This document shows, piece by piece, positions 1-7,644 of a stretch of DNA of 15,972 nt; the stretch's first letter is position 1; every line of letters starts with the position of its first letter. A program made the translations under genes and the position numbers. Source of the stretch: CAZAFM01 sp964484395 (GTDB lineage Bacteria; Campylobacterota; Campylobacteria; Campylobacterales; CAZAFM01); assembly GCA_964484395.1 (NCBI GenBank), contig CAZAFM010000057.1:1-15972 (forward strand), written 5' to 3'. The notes below the pieces were generated by a model that saw only the letters and a program-made list of their open reading frames with translations, did not search any database and had not been told where the DNA came from.

Positions 1-1969
1 TTTCAGTTGTTTTATCAGAGTTTTCCTCATCCTCACTCTCATATTTCTCTACTATCTCATCTATATCAGCCCACTCTTTTGAGGCTCTTTTGACAACCTC
101 TAGGTTGGCACTTATCCCGCCAGCTAGGGAGAAAAGCCAGTATCTATGAGCATATATCCAGTCAACCATTTTGACTTTTTTTAGCATATCATCATCTGCG
201 GTGTATTGAACTTGAATTTTTGCCATTTCTAGTTCTTGATGGACTATATAGCTCTGAACTGTGTCATTATACAAGCTTGCAAACTCCTTATCGGTAAAAA
301 GCTCTTTTACATCCTGTATCTTATCTATAAGCTCCCCCACCTCATCAAAGTCGATTTCTTCAAGCTTCTGATCTTCATTCATCTCTTCAAAATGCTCTGT
401 CATTTTAGCAACCTCTAAAAAAGCATCTTCGATCTGTGATTTGATGTTGTAAGTGTACTCTAGTATACCGTGAACCTTCTTTTTTGCATCTTCTAGGTTT
501 TTTGCAACCTCTTTATCACTGGGATACTCTAGGACTATGGGTTCTTTTGGTTTGGATCTATCTATTATGGTTTCACACACCTCTTTAAAAGGTATCTCTT
601 TAGTCCCTTCTATCCTAGCTCCGCCTTCAGTAGCATTTATGACATTTAACCTGTATGGGTTTTGTGCTATATCTCTTTCGAACTGGTTTAAAAACATCTG
701 CCATATATAATAGCTTTTTACTACACCATTACCTCCATACGCAGGCAGATACAAAAACTCTTTATTTCTTCCTAGTGATGTTTTTGACTCATCTATGATA
801 TGCCCTTGTGTATGTGTTGAGCCATCTTCTGCATATGCTAGGTCTTGACCTATAAAGACACAGTTTTGATATCTTGAGTGCACAACTAGCTCAAAGGCCA
901 TATTTGCAGCACTCATACCAATACCCATATATCCCCAATCTTTTAGCTCAAAATACTGGGTATATCCAAAAGGCCTCATACTAAAAGACTTGATAGCTCC
1001 ATCAGCCACAGAGTCAACTATCTCAGGGTGACAAACACTTGAGAGCTCTACTATTACACCCTCTTGACACTCTGGCTTTGTTTTTTTATAAAACTCAGCA
1101 GTTAGAGGTATTCTCTCTAAGCTCACAACGATATCAGGCTTTATCCCATACTCACAAAGCACAGGGAGACTAGCATCAACAGATATGATAGTAGCATACG
1201 GCTCTATCTCTTTTAGTAGTGGTAACTGCTTTGATAGTGAAGGGCCAGTGGAGACTATTATGGCTGTATCTCTTTTTTGAGATTTTTCTATTAGCTGGAC
1301 TAGAGGTGGAGATTTTATCATTTTTGGGAGATTTATTAGGTGATTTTCTATACCCATTAGAGAATCTATACTGTCATTTCCTACTGCTGTTATTGTATCT
1401 TTTATAGCTCTGATGGAGTGCTGGTTGATTTTTAAAATTTCATCCCTATACTCCTCCTCATAGTAAGAAGTCAGCACATCAAGGTTGTAGAGTTTGGAGT
1501 AGACAAGAAGCTCTTTTTTCTTAAAAAGATTAGATGCAGTGATAAAGCTAAAGTCATTAAACAAAATAGGTACAAACCTCTTCTCTTTTATCTCCTCAGA
1601 AAAGTCAACAAAGTGAAGTGCAATAAAGAGTGTCTCAATACTAGGCTCTACACATACAACTCTCTTATGAAGCTCATTAGATAGTAGTATTTTATAAAAA
1701 ATCCCATTCCCTATTCCAAAAAAGTAGAGATATGGATATCCACTATACTCTGTTAGGTATTTTTTTAGCTTCTCTTGAGTCTCATCTATTGGTCTTGTTT
1801 TGTAGAGTGGCTTATGAAGTTCATTATCTATGATATTTATATTAGCAGGGTCAGTTTCATCCATATAGACTTCAAATCTCTTATTTTCCTTAACCCCCAT
1901 AAGCTTAGCTGTTAAAAGCGGGTCGACAGTTATCAAAGCATCAAGGTTTATTTGTAAAAAATCATTCAT
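1..1969 (-). CDS. Motility accessory factor (Maf/DUF115 family), flagellin glycosyltransferase, 3' end cut by window
   Basis: This frame is open from an ATG at 1969 to the window edge, about 656 codons. The C-terminus is missing, but the length is already close to the usual size for the family, so probably little is lost. Residues about 235-290 carry the DUF115 core: STGPS, a run ending in SVDASLP, then GIKPDIVVSLE. It is followed by GIGMSAANMAFELVV and GQDLAYAEDGSTHTQG at about 345-390. Both blocks are typical of Maf proteins. The rest is charged and helical. Maf proteins act in the cytoplasm and are needed to transfer nonulosonic acids (pseudaminic or legionaminic type) to flagellin Ser/Thr before export. 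The gene lies directly downstream of flagellin on the same strand, which supports that role. A Shine-Dalgarno TAGGAG sits 6 bases before the ATG. Family assignment is firm; the sugar donor cannot be told from sequence. Confidence 0.93.
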   Translation of the reverse strand, partial: MNDFLQINLDALITVDPLLTAKLMGVKENKRFEVYMDETDPANINIIDNELHKPLYKTRPIDETQEKLKKYLTEYSGYPYLYFFGIGNGIFYKILLSNELHKRVVCVEPSIETLFIALHFVDFSEEIKEKRFVPILFNDFSFITASNLFKKKELLVYSKLYNLDVLTSYYEEEYRDEILKINQHSIRAIKDTITAVGNDSIDSLMGIENHLINLPKMIKSPPLVQLIEKSQKRDTAIIVSTGPSLSKQLPLLKEIEPYATIISVDASLPVLCEYGIKPDIVVSLERIPLTAEFYKKTKPECQEGVIVELSSVCHPEIVDSVADGAIKSFSMRPFGYTQYFELKDWGYMGIGMSAANMAFELVVHSRYQNCVFIGQDLAYAEDGSTHTQGHIIDESKTSLGRNKEFLYLPAYGGNGVVKSYYIWQMFLNQFERDIAQNPYRLNVINATEGGARIEGTKEIPFKEVCETIIDRSKPKEPIVLEYPSDKEVAKNLEDAKKKVHGILEYTYNIKSQIEDAFLEVAKMTEHFEEMNEDQKLEEIDFDEVGELIDKIQDVKELFTDKEFASLYNDTVQSYIVHQELEMAKIQVQYTADDDMLKKVKMVDWIYAHRYWLFSLAGGISANLEVVKRASKEWADIDEIVEKYESEDEENSDKTTE

Positions 1970-1989
1970 GAAGTCTCCTATTAGGGGCT

Positions 1990-1995
1990 ATTATA
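1990..1995 (-). promoter_or_regulatory. Possible -10 box for maf
   Basis: The minus strand reads TATAAT here, about 21 bases before the maf ATG, leaving a leader of roughly 14 bases with TAGGAG inside it. No -35 box is recognisable; the position where it should be lies inside the hairpin at 1997-2019. Campylobacterota promoters often lack a clear -35. It would let maf be transcribed apart from flagellin. Inference from a hexamer match only. Confidence 0.4.
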
Positions 1996-1996
1996 C

Positions 1997-2019
1997 AGCC
2001 CGCTTTATAAAGGCGGGCT
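1997..2019. terminator. GC-rich hairpin between flagellin and maf
   Basis: AGCCCGC at 1997-2003 pairs with GCGGGCT at 2013-2019, and TTTA/TAAA inside extends the stem with one bulged base. The stem begins 8 bases after the flagellin stop. Read in the direction of flagellin it is followed by GTATAATAG, not a T-run, so it is a poor intrinsic terminator in that sense. Read on the plus strand it is followed by TTTT. Likely roles are partial termination or protection of the abundant flagellin mRNA 3' end. That function is inferred. Confidence 0.5.
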
Positions 2020-2027
2020 TTTGGAGG

Positions 2028-3587
2028 TTACTGTAGAAGTTTTAGAACATTTTGCGCAACAGCATTTGCTTGTGCTTGAGCAAAGCTTCCTGATTGAGCC
2101 AGAATATTGTGTTTTGAGAAGGTTGATGACTCTGAGGCAAAGTCAACATCTCTTATCTGAGACTCTGCTGATTTTACATTCACCTGAGTTACACTTATGT
2201 TGTTTATCGTCACAACTAGCTGGTTTTGTACAGAACCAATATCGCTTCTTATTTTATCCAACTGTTTTTGAGCGGACTCTGCCATATCCATAACCGCCAT
2301 TGCACCTTTTAGGCTTGTAACACCAGCTCCAATTCCATTCATATTTGCACTTGCTATTGCCAGGTTTGCATTTGCCCCTATAGCACTTGCTATATCAGGC
2401 CCAAAATCCCCTCTTAGGTCTCTAAGGTTTACAGTATACTCTGCCATACCTTGAGCTGTTGCTAGACCAACGCTCGAAAAATTGTTTCCGCTAACTAGAA
2501 TATCTCTTGCATTTAACCTAGTCATAGTTAGTCTTCCAACAATCCCATGGTTTCCGCCACTTACTCCTGCAAAATCACCTACACTAAGTGTAGCCGAACC
2601 ATTAAGAATAGCAGCACCTGATACTACGCCGATTTGTATAGCTCTACCATCTATACTTGTAAGCATCAAGCGACCCTCAATATCAGTAGATGCCTCTACA
2701 CCTGTTTGCTCTTTTACTGCATTTATGGCTGATAGGAGTCTTCCATCAGCATCATTTTTTTCTATATCATTAACTGTTCCTATAGTTATTCCATTGATTG
2801 TCAAGCCTCTAACAGTCCCTGATGCTATTGCTTCAGAGCCCGTTCCCATAACACTCCAATCTGCCCTAACCCCAAGTGTGTTGGAGTTTTTATTTATAGC
2901 CTCTGCTAGTACCCCTATACCCGTTCCTGCACTTGTTGAGATTTTTACTGTTTCTATTGAAAAGTCATTTTTTCCATCCACTTCTAAAAAGTTCAATCTT
3001 ACTTCTTCAAAGTTGTTTCCACCACTTACTGGTTGCATGCTTGCTGCACTAACTGAGCTTGTCTCATACCTCACATGACCTATCTTATCAGAGCCAGTAG
3101 GTCCAATACTCGCTCTTATGGTTTCATTTGAGTATGCACCCACTTGAAACTCTTTGTTTGTAAAAGTACCGCTGAGCATTGCTTGACCATTAAAGCTTGT
3201 AGTGTTCGCTATATTATCAAGTTGCTCAAGTAGTCTTAATATGTCTGATTGAATAGCTTGTCTAGTAAAAGTAGTCTGCCCATCCTGGGCTGCTTGAGTT
3301 GCTTTACTTTTTATTGTATCTAGTATTTTTATCTGTTCATCCATAGCTTTATCAGCTGTTTGGATAAGACCTATTGCATCATTTGCGTTTCTAACAGATT
3401 GCCCTAGTGAACTTGCTTGAGCTCTTAGACTATCAGCTATTGCCATCCCTGAAGCGTCATCAGCTGCTTTGTTGATTCTAAGACCTGAACTAAGCTTTTC
3501 TAATGAATTTGCTATCTGCCTATTGTTTGTTACCCCTAATTGGTGAGCGTTTAGCGCTGCCACATTGGTATTAATTCTATAACTCAT
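2028..3587 (-). CDS. flaB: Flagellin
   Basis: This 519-residue protein is the flagellar filament subunit, exported by the flagellar type III system. The N-terminal D0/D1 region (MSYRINTNVAALNAH, then KLSSGLRINKAADDASGMAI at about 31-50) and the C-terminal D1/D0 region (VNVKSAESQIRDVDFASES, ending VLKLLQ) are full and canonical. Residues 87-104 read KILDTIKSKATQAAQDGQ, the epsilon-proteobacterial version of the segment that TLR5 recognises in enteric flagellins. Residues about 180-400 are the variable surface domain, rich in Ser, Thr, Gly and Asn, the likely glycosylation area. The length is close to H. pylori FlaB and shorter than C. jejuni FlaA. I use flaB because the sequence and the sigma-54 promoter resemble the H. 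pylori FlaB type; flaA is equally possible as a name. The start is backed by AAAGGA 7 bases upstream. Maf lies downstream. Confidence 0.97.
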   Translation of the reverse strand: MSYRINTNVAALNAHQLGVTNNRQIANSLEKLSSGLRINKAADDASGMAIADSLRAQASSLGQSVRNANDAIGLIQTADKAMDEQIKILDTIKSKATQAAQDGQTTFTRQAIQSDILRLLEQLDNIANTTSFNGQAMLSGTFTNKEFQVGAYSNETIRASIGPTGSDKIGHVRYETSSVSAASMQPVSGGNNFEEVRLNFLEVDGKNDFSIETVKISTSAGTGIGVLAEAINKNSNTLGVRADWSVMGTGSEAIASGTVRGLTINGITIGTVNDIEKNDADGRLLSAINAVKEQTGVEASTDIEGRLMLTSIDGRAIQIGVVSGAAILNGSATLSVGDFAGVSGGNHGIVGRLTMTRLNARDILVSGNNFSSVGLATAQGMAEYTVNLRDLRGDFGPDIASAIGANANLAIASANMNGIGAGVTSLKGAMAVMDMAESAQKQLDKIRSDIGSVQNQLVVTINNISVTQVNVKSAESQIRDVDFASESSTFSKHNILAQSGSFAQAQANAVAQNVLKLLQ

Positions 3588-3603
3588 TGCACATCCTTTG
3601 CAA
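3587..3603 (-). promoter_or_regulatory. Flagellin leader hairpin with Shine-Dalgarno in the loop; candidate CsrA site
   Basis: On the transcript, TTGCA (3603-3599) pairs with TGCAA (3591-3587), enclosing the 7-base loop AAGGATG. The loop contains the Shine-Dalgarno, and the 3' arm includes the A of the ATG. The sequence AAGGATGT fits the CsrA/RsmA core ANGGANGU, with GGA in a hairpin loop as CsrA prefers. In C. jejuni, CsrA represses flagellin translation and is antagonised by FliW. The stem and motif are seen directly; CsrA binding here is inferred. Confidence 0.5.
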
Positions 3604-3622
3604 ATTTTATTGCTAAAGGTAA

Positions 3623-3638
3623 AGCAATGAGTGTTCCA
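3623..3638 (-). promoter_or_regulatory. Sigma-54 (RpoN) promoter of flagellin
   Basis: The minus strand reads TGGAACACTCATTGCT, with the -24 GG and -12 GC separated by exactly 10 bases, as in the consensus TGGCAC-N5-TTGC. Transcription would start near 3612, giving a leader of about 25 bases. RpoN control is established for flaB-type flagellins and hook genes in Campylobacter and Helicobacter. No FlgR enhancer site was identified. Confidence 0.8.
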
Positions 3639-3654
3639 TCTCTGTTTTTATACC

Positions 3655-4629
3655 CTAAAATAGGGCTTTTCTAGTCTCCTTTGTTTTAAACAACCTATCA
3701 TAATTACCACTTTTTGGCACCAATATAAGCGCATAATTAAACTCATTTGCCTCTAATATAGAGCCTAAATCCTCACTATCCTTATATATTATTACTCTAT
3801 GATCCTCTATTCCACTATCTATTGGTGCTAAATAGAGATTTTTTCCCCACTTTACTCGCTTTACAAAAAACTCAATAGCCTTAATAAAAACCCTAGCTCT
3901 ACTTTCACAAATAGCAACTCTACTACTCTTCCCAAAGTCCACTTGTTCTATGTTTTTGTTCAAAAAAACAGGCTCTAGCATTGGTATTTCAAAAAGCTTA
4001 GCTCTATTTAACTCATAGTCGTTTTCAAGCAAAAATGATATAGAAGAGGCTAGATAGTATGCAAAAAAACTACAAAAGTTTACCTTATAAAGCTTCTCAA
4101 GTGAGATTTCACAAGAAAAAAGCCCACTTGCATACACCTCTGCAGCACTGCGTTTTTCATACACTACACACTCAACTCCAAGCCTATTAAAAAAAACAGA
4201 GTTTACAAAAACTACATCTTTTGGATGTTCAAAAAACTCATCTACTCTTTTTCTACACATATCTTCAAAAACTATTAGCTCTTTTTTAGAAGATATACTC
4301 TCTACTATCACAGCTTCTTCTATTGTAAGTAGGTATCGCTTTATAGGAGATTCAAGAAGTCTAAAACGAAAAAACCGCAAAAAAGCCTCATCTATATCTT
4401 CTACATAGATAAAAGCACTCTCCTCATCATACTCAACATCTCTATCTTGAGTCACAATCCCATAAGCCCCTCTTTGCAGAGCCTGCTTAACACTATCCCT
4501 ACTAAAGGCAAAAAAAAGATACTTATGCTTTACATTCTCAATCTCACTTGCCACCCCGCTAAAGCTAGAAACAGCAGGGGAGTTTAAAAGCTCCCCATCT
4601 ATGACATCTAGAATGTTTTCTAGCCTCAC
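3655..4629 (-). CDS. MurF-like protein lacking the ATP-binding loop; function unknown
   Basis: This 324-residue protein starts at GTG, 7 bases after the metG stop, with only a weak ribosome site, so it is probably translated by coupling. Residues about 1-90 look like the N-terminal UDP-substrate domain of MurF/MurE: MRLENILDVIDGELL, SGVASEIENVKHKYLFFAF, then a K/R-GA-YGIVTQD segment and a VEDIDEAFLRFFR helix. In a real Mur ligase a GxNGKT/S P-loop should follow; here the matching stretch reads YLLTIEEAVIVESIS and no P-loop occurs anywhere. The end (EPVFLNK, then SRVAICESRARVFIKAIEFF) is faintly like the MurF C-terminal domain. The total is about 120 residues short of MurF. It may be a degenerate Mur-ligase paralogue with a binding or scaffold role. 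The N-terminal likeness is moderate; the function is unknown to me. Confidence 0.85.
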   Translation of the reverse strand: MRLENILDVIDGELLNSPAVSSFSGVASEIENVKHKYLFFAFSRDSVKQALQRGAYGIVTQDRDVEYDEESAFIYVEDIDEAFLRFFRFRLLESPIKRYLLTIEEAVIVESISSKKELIVFEDMCRKRVDEFFEHPKDVVFVNSVFFNRLGVECVVYEKRSAAEVYASGLFSCEISLEKLYKVNFCSFFAYYLASSISFLLENDYELNRAKLFEIPMLEPVFLNKNIEQVDFGKSSRVAICESRARVFIKAIEFFVKRVKWGKNLYLAPIDSGIEDHRVIIYKDSEDLGSILEANEFNYALILVPKSGNYDRLFKTKETRKALF

Positions 4630-4636
4630 ACTTATC

Positions 4637-6559
4637 TCACTTAATACTTGAGCCTACACTCATACTATCTTCAACTCCAACTAGTTTTAGTCCACACTCA
4701 TCACTTGAGGCAAGTATCATCCCTTCACTTAGGATTCCCATTAGTTTAGCAGGCTTCAAGTTTGCCACTACTGCTACTTTTTTACCTACTAGCTCATCTG
4801 CGCTATAGTGCTCTTTTATACCTGCTACTATCTGTCTGTCTCTATCCTCTCCTACATCAACTTGAAGCTTTAGGAGTTTTTTGCTTTTAGCAACCTCAGT
4901 TGCCTCTTTTATGAGACCAACTTTTAAAGAGACTTTAAAAAACTCATCAATACTTATCTGAGGAGTTTCAGGCTCTTTTTTTCTCTCTTCTAAAGAAGCA
5001 GGGGCTGTTTGGCTTTTCAGCCTAGGTTCATCTACTCGTGGAAAAAGAGGTGGTATCTCTACAAGCTCAAACTCTTCTACTAGTTCACCCTTTTCTACAT
5101 ATTTTTCATAAGCTTGAGTATCTATGTTTTTACCAAGTGCTTTTGCTAGTTTTAAAGAGCTTTTTGGCATAGCAGGGTAGAGCAGTATAGAGCTTTTATA
5201 GAGGATATTAGCAATGAGAACTAAAAGAGCTTTAGCCTCCTCCTCTCTTCCCTCTTTCATGCTAACCCAAGGGGCGTATTTGTCTATACATCTATTACCC
5301 AAAGATAGCACCTTCCAGATAGCTTCAAGGTAGCGGTTAGTCTGTATTTCATAGAGAAACCCTCCAGTAGTTTTTAGTGCATCTATCTCATTTAGCTCAT
5401 CTTTAAAAAGCTCCCTAAGCCTATCTGAACTGACTTTTAAGTCAAAATACTTTTTACTCATTCCAAGTGTTCTATTTAGAAGATTTCCAAGGTCATTTGA
5501 GAGATCTGAGTTTATCCTATCTATAAAGGCTTTTTGTGAAAAATCCCCATCTTGTCCAAAGCTCACTTCACGAAGCAAAAAGTACTTAAAAGGCTCAACC
5601 CCATAAGCATCTGCTACCTCTTTTGGGTCAACCACATTTCCTTTGGACTTACTCATCTTCTCACCATTTCTAGTCCACCAGCCATGAGCTGCTATGTGCT
5701 TTGGTAGAGGCATATCTAGGCTCATCAAAAAAGCTGGCCAATAAATTGCGTGGAATCTAAGTATATCCTTTCCTATTAGTTGCACTTTAGCAGGCCAAAA
5801 CTCCATCTTTGACTCATCTCCCCCATATCCAAGAGCGCTTATGTAGTTTAATAGTGCATCAAGCCACACATAGACTACATGTTTTTCATCATCTATACTC
5901 TTTGGAAGCTTCACTCCCCACTCAAAGCTTGTTCTAGTAATAGATAGATCAGTTAGTCCATCTTTTACAAAATTCACCACTTCACTCTTTTTTGACTTCG
6001 GGATGATGCAGTTTTCATTTTCTTCATACCAAGCTATGAGCTTATCAGTGTATTGACTTAGCCTAAAAAAGTAGTTCTCCTCTCTTATAAACTCCGTAGG
6101 CTTCCCACACTCAGGACAGAACTCATCACTTATAAGCTCCTCTTTTTTGAAAAATGTCTCACAAGATATACAGTAGTAGCCCTCATAAGTTCCTTTGTAA
6201 ATATCACCCTTGTTGTACATTATCTCAAAGGCTTTTTGCACAGCCCTTTTATGATCATCATCAGTTGTTCTTATAAACCTATCATAGCTTATATCAAACT
6301 CATCCCAGAGATTTTTAAACACACTACTTATCTCATCAGCATACTCTTTGGGGCTTTTACCCTTCTCTTTTGCACTCTGCTCTATCTTTTGCCCATGCTC
6401 ATCAGTTCCTGTTAAAAAGTATGTGTTAAGTCCTGCAAGTCTTGAAAACCTAGCCAGCATATCAGCTATAGTTGTTGTATATGCATGACCTATGTGAGGC
6501 TTACCATTTACATAGTATATGGGTGTTGTTATATATATATCTTTTCTTTTACATTCCAT
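4637..6559 (-). CDS. metG: Methionyl-tRNA synthetase
   Basis: This 640-residue class I aminoacyl-tRNA synthetase charges tRNA-Met in the cytoplasm. The HIGH motif is H22-IGH after YYVNGKP. The connective-peptide zinc knuckle uses C130, C133, C148 and C151 (CISC and CPEC). KMSKS is at 301-305. The class I body and anticodon-binding helices follow, then a linker. Residues about 540-640 are the C-terminal Trbp111/EMAP-like tRNA-binding domain (VGLIKEATEVAKSKKLLKL, then GKKVAVVANLKPAKLMGILSEGM), which usually supports dimerisation. The single zinc knuckle and fused C-domain give a full-length bacterial MetG. The start is backed by AAAGGA 7 bases before the ATG. It sits 11 bases after the Cys-rich small gene and 7 bases before the MurF-like gene, so they likely share a message. 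Confidence 0.98.
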   Translation of the reverse strand: MECKRKDIYITTPIYYVNGKPHIGHAYTTTIADMLARFSRLAGLNTYFLTGTDEHGQKIEQSAKEKGKSPKEYADEISSVFKNLWDEFDISYDRFIRTTDDDHKRAVQKAFEIMYNKGDIYKGTYEGYYCISCETFFKKEELISDEFCPECGKPTEFIREENYFFRLSQYTDKLIAWYEENENCIIPKSKKSEVVNFVKDGLTDLSITRTSFEWGVKLPKSIDDEKHVVYVWLDALLNYISALGYGGDESKMEFWPAKVQLIGKDILRFHAIYWPAFLMSLDMPLPKHIAAHGWWTRNGEKMSKSKGNVVDPKEVADAYGVEPFKYFLLREVSFGQDGDFSQKAFIDRINSDLSNDLGNLLNRTLGMSKKYFDLKVSSDRLRELFKDELNEIDALKTTGGFLYEIQTNRYLEAIWKVLSLGNRCIDKYAPWVSMKEGREEEAKALLVLIANILYKSSILLYPAMPKSSLKLAKALGKNIDTQAYEKYVEKGELVEEFELVEIPPLFPRVDEPRLKSQTAPASLEERKKEPETPQISIDEFFKVSLKVGLIKEATEVAKSKKLLKLQVDVGEDRDRQIVAGIKEHYSADELVGKKVAVVANLKPAKLMGILSEGMILASSDECGLKLVGVEDSMSVGSSIK

Positions 6560-6570
6560 TATCTTTCCTT

Positions 6571-6774
6571 TTAAAACTCAAAATCTCCAGTGTCACCTTT
6601 TGACATACTAAAGTACACAGCTTTTACATATCCATTTCTTACTTCACAACCAAGAGCTTCAGAACAGCTCAAGCAGCTTGTTATACTTTTTTGCTCTTGG
6701 CATTTTTTTAGCTCCAAAGTTTTCTCTTCAAGCTCTTTATCAAAGTCTCTCTCATTGGTGAGGTCTTCAGGCAT
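6571..6774 (-). CDS. Small four-cysteine protein conserved between fbp and metG; function unknown
   Basis: This 67-residue cytoplasmic protein has a charged, helical N-terminal half and then four cysteines, C25, C34, C37 and C43 (C-x8-C-x2-C-x5-C). After them comes a tail GYVKAVYFSMSKGDTGDFEF. The spacing suggests a small metal site, zinc or iron-sulphur, but no known domain is recognisable. Its ATG overlaps the fbp stop by 8 bases (ATGCCTGA), and metG begins 11 bases after its stop, so it is tightly coupled to both. From memory, C. jejuni has a small gene in the same place between metG and fbp (Cj0839c) with a similar tail. Conservation plus tight coupling argue it is a real gene. No function can be assigned. 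Confidence 0.85.
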   Translation of the reverse strand: MPEDLTNERDFDKELEEKTLELKKCQEQKSITSCLSCSEALGCEVRNGYVKAVYFSMSKGDTGDFEF

Positions 6775-7612
6775 CTTTGTAGTACTCCAGCACCCTATCT
6801 ATCTCATATCTGCTTCCAAAAAAGGCAGGAGAGGTTGAGTGGTAGTGCTCTGGCTTTATATCTAGTAAGCGATTCTTCCCATCTATGGCATATCCTCCAG
6901 CTTTTTCTACTATATAGGCAAAAGGAAGCACCTCAAAAGATAGTCTTAGTTTTCCTTCAGGCTTATCAGTAGCTCCTGGATAGCTAAAAAGCCCCCCACC
7001 TTTTAGCATCATCTGGTGAATATCAGGAACCATGCCTCCTGAGTATCTTAAGCGATAGCCTTCACTAAAAAGGTCATCTATTAGCTTTTTATGATGAGGA
7101 TACCAACACTGTTGCGTTCCTCCTGGTGAGTTTATCTTTCCTTTTTCTTCTATTTTTATATCTTTTTTGTATTCAAACCTACCAAACTGATATGTATATA
7201 GCTTCACACCCTCATTATCAGCCCATACTAGCTCGATTCCTGGTCCATACGATACATAGGCTGCTGCTACAAGGTTTTTCCCATCAAACTCACCCTCATA
7301 TATTCCATATATAGTTCCTACACTAAGGTTTACCTCTACTAGAGAGCTTCCATCAAGTGGGTCGTATGCTAAGTGATACTTTCCATTTGGATTGACGAAG
7401 ACGCACCCCTCTTTCTCTTCAGAGCACATAGCCTTTATACTTGAGACTTTACTAAACTCTTTTTCAATAATCAAATCAGCCTTCACATCAGCTTTTAGTT
7501 GCGTATCTCCTGTTTTGTTTTGGGAGTCAAAGTACTCACCCTCACTCTCACCTATAACACCCTCTATATATATGGCACACTCTTTTACTTTTTCAAATAT
7601 CTCTTGTAGCAT
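6767..7612 (-). CDS. fbp: Fructose-1,6-bisphosphatase, class I
   Basis: The enzyme hydrolyses fructose 1,6-bisphosphate to fructose 6-phosphate in gluconeogenesis, which autotrophic or amino-acid-using Campylobacterota need. Seen in order: the TGDTQLKADVKADLIIE segment, the metal/phosphate motif DPLDGSS, EGYRLRYSGGMVPDIHQ with LKGGGLFSYPG, and the FEVLPFAYIVEKAGG segment before the C-terminus. I place the start at the ATG at 7612 (MLQEIFEKV, 281 residues), which has AAAGG about 8 bases upstream and matches the N-terminus of C. jejuni Fbp. A longer frame back to 7663 would add 17 basic residues; it has no ribosome site and runs through an inverted repeat, so I reject it. The 3' end overlaps the next gene by 8 bases. 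It is separated from lpxK by 170 structured bases. Confidence 0.95.
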   Translation of the reverse strand: MLQEIFEKVKECAIYIEGVIGESEGEYFDSQNKTGDTQLKADVKADLIIEKEFSKVSSIKAMCSEEKEGCVFVNPNGKYHLAYDPLDGSSLVEVNLSVGTIYGIYEGEFDGKNLVAAAYVSYGPGIELVWADNEGVKLYTYQFGRFEYKKDIKIEEKGKINSPGGTQQCWYPHHKKLIDDLFSEGYRLRYSGGMVPDIHQMMLKGGGLFSYPGATDKPEGKLRLSFEVLPFAYIVEKAGGYAIDGKNRLLDIKPEHYHSTSPAFFGSRYEIDRVLEYYKDA

Positions 7613-7644
7613 CTTTTTGCCTTTGTGTTTGTGTTTTACTATTA

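Noticed and set aside
2482..3078. Long plus-strand open frame (198 codons) antisense to flagellin
   Set aside because: It lies wholly inside the flagellin gene, is built of Pro/Ser/Thr/Ile-rich low-complexity sequence from reverse codons, and has no ribosome site or family likeness.
3652..3665. CCCTA-AAA-TAGGG hairpin at the end of the MurF-like gene as a terminator
   Set aside because: The stem is only 5 base pairs and no T-run follows in the sense direction; it also overlaps the stop codon.
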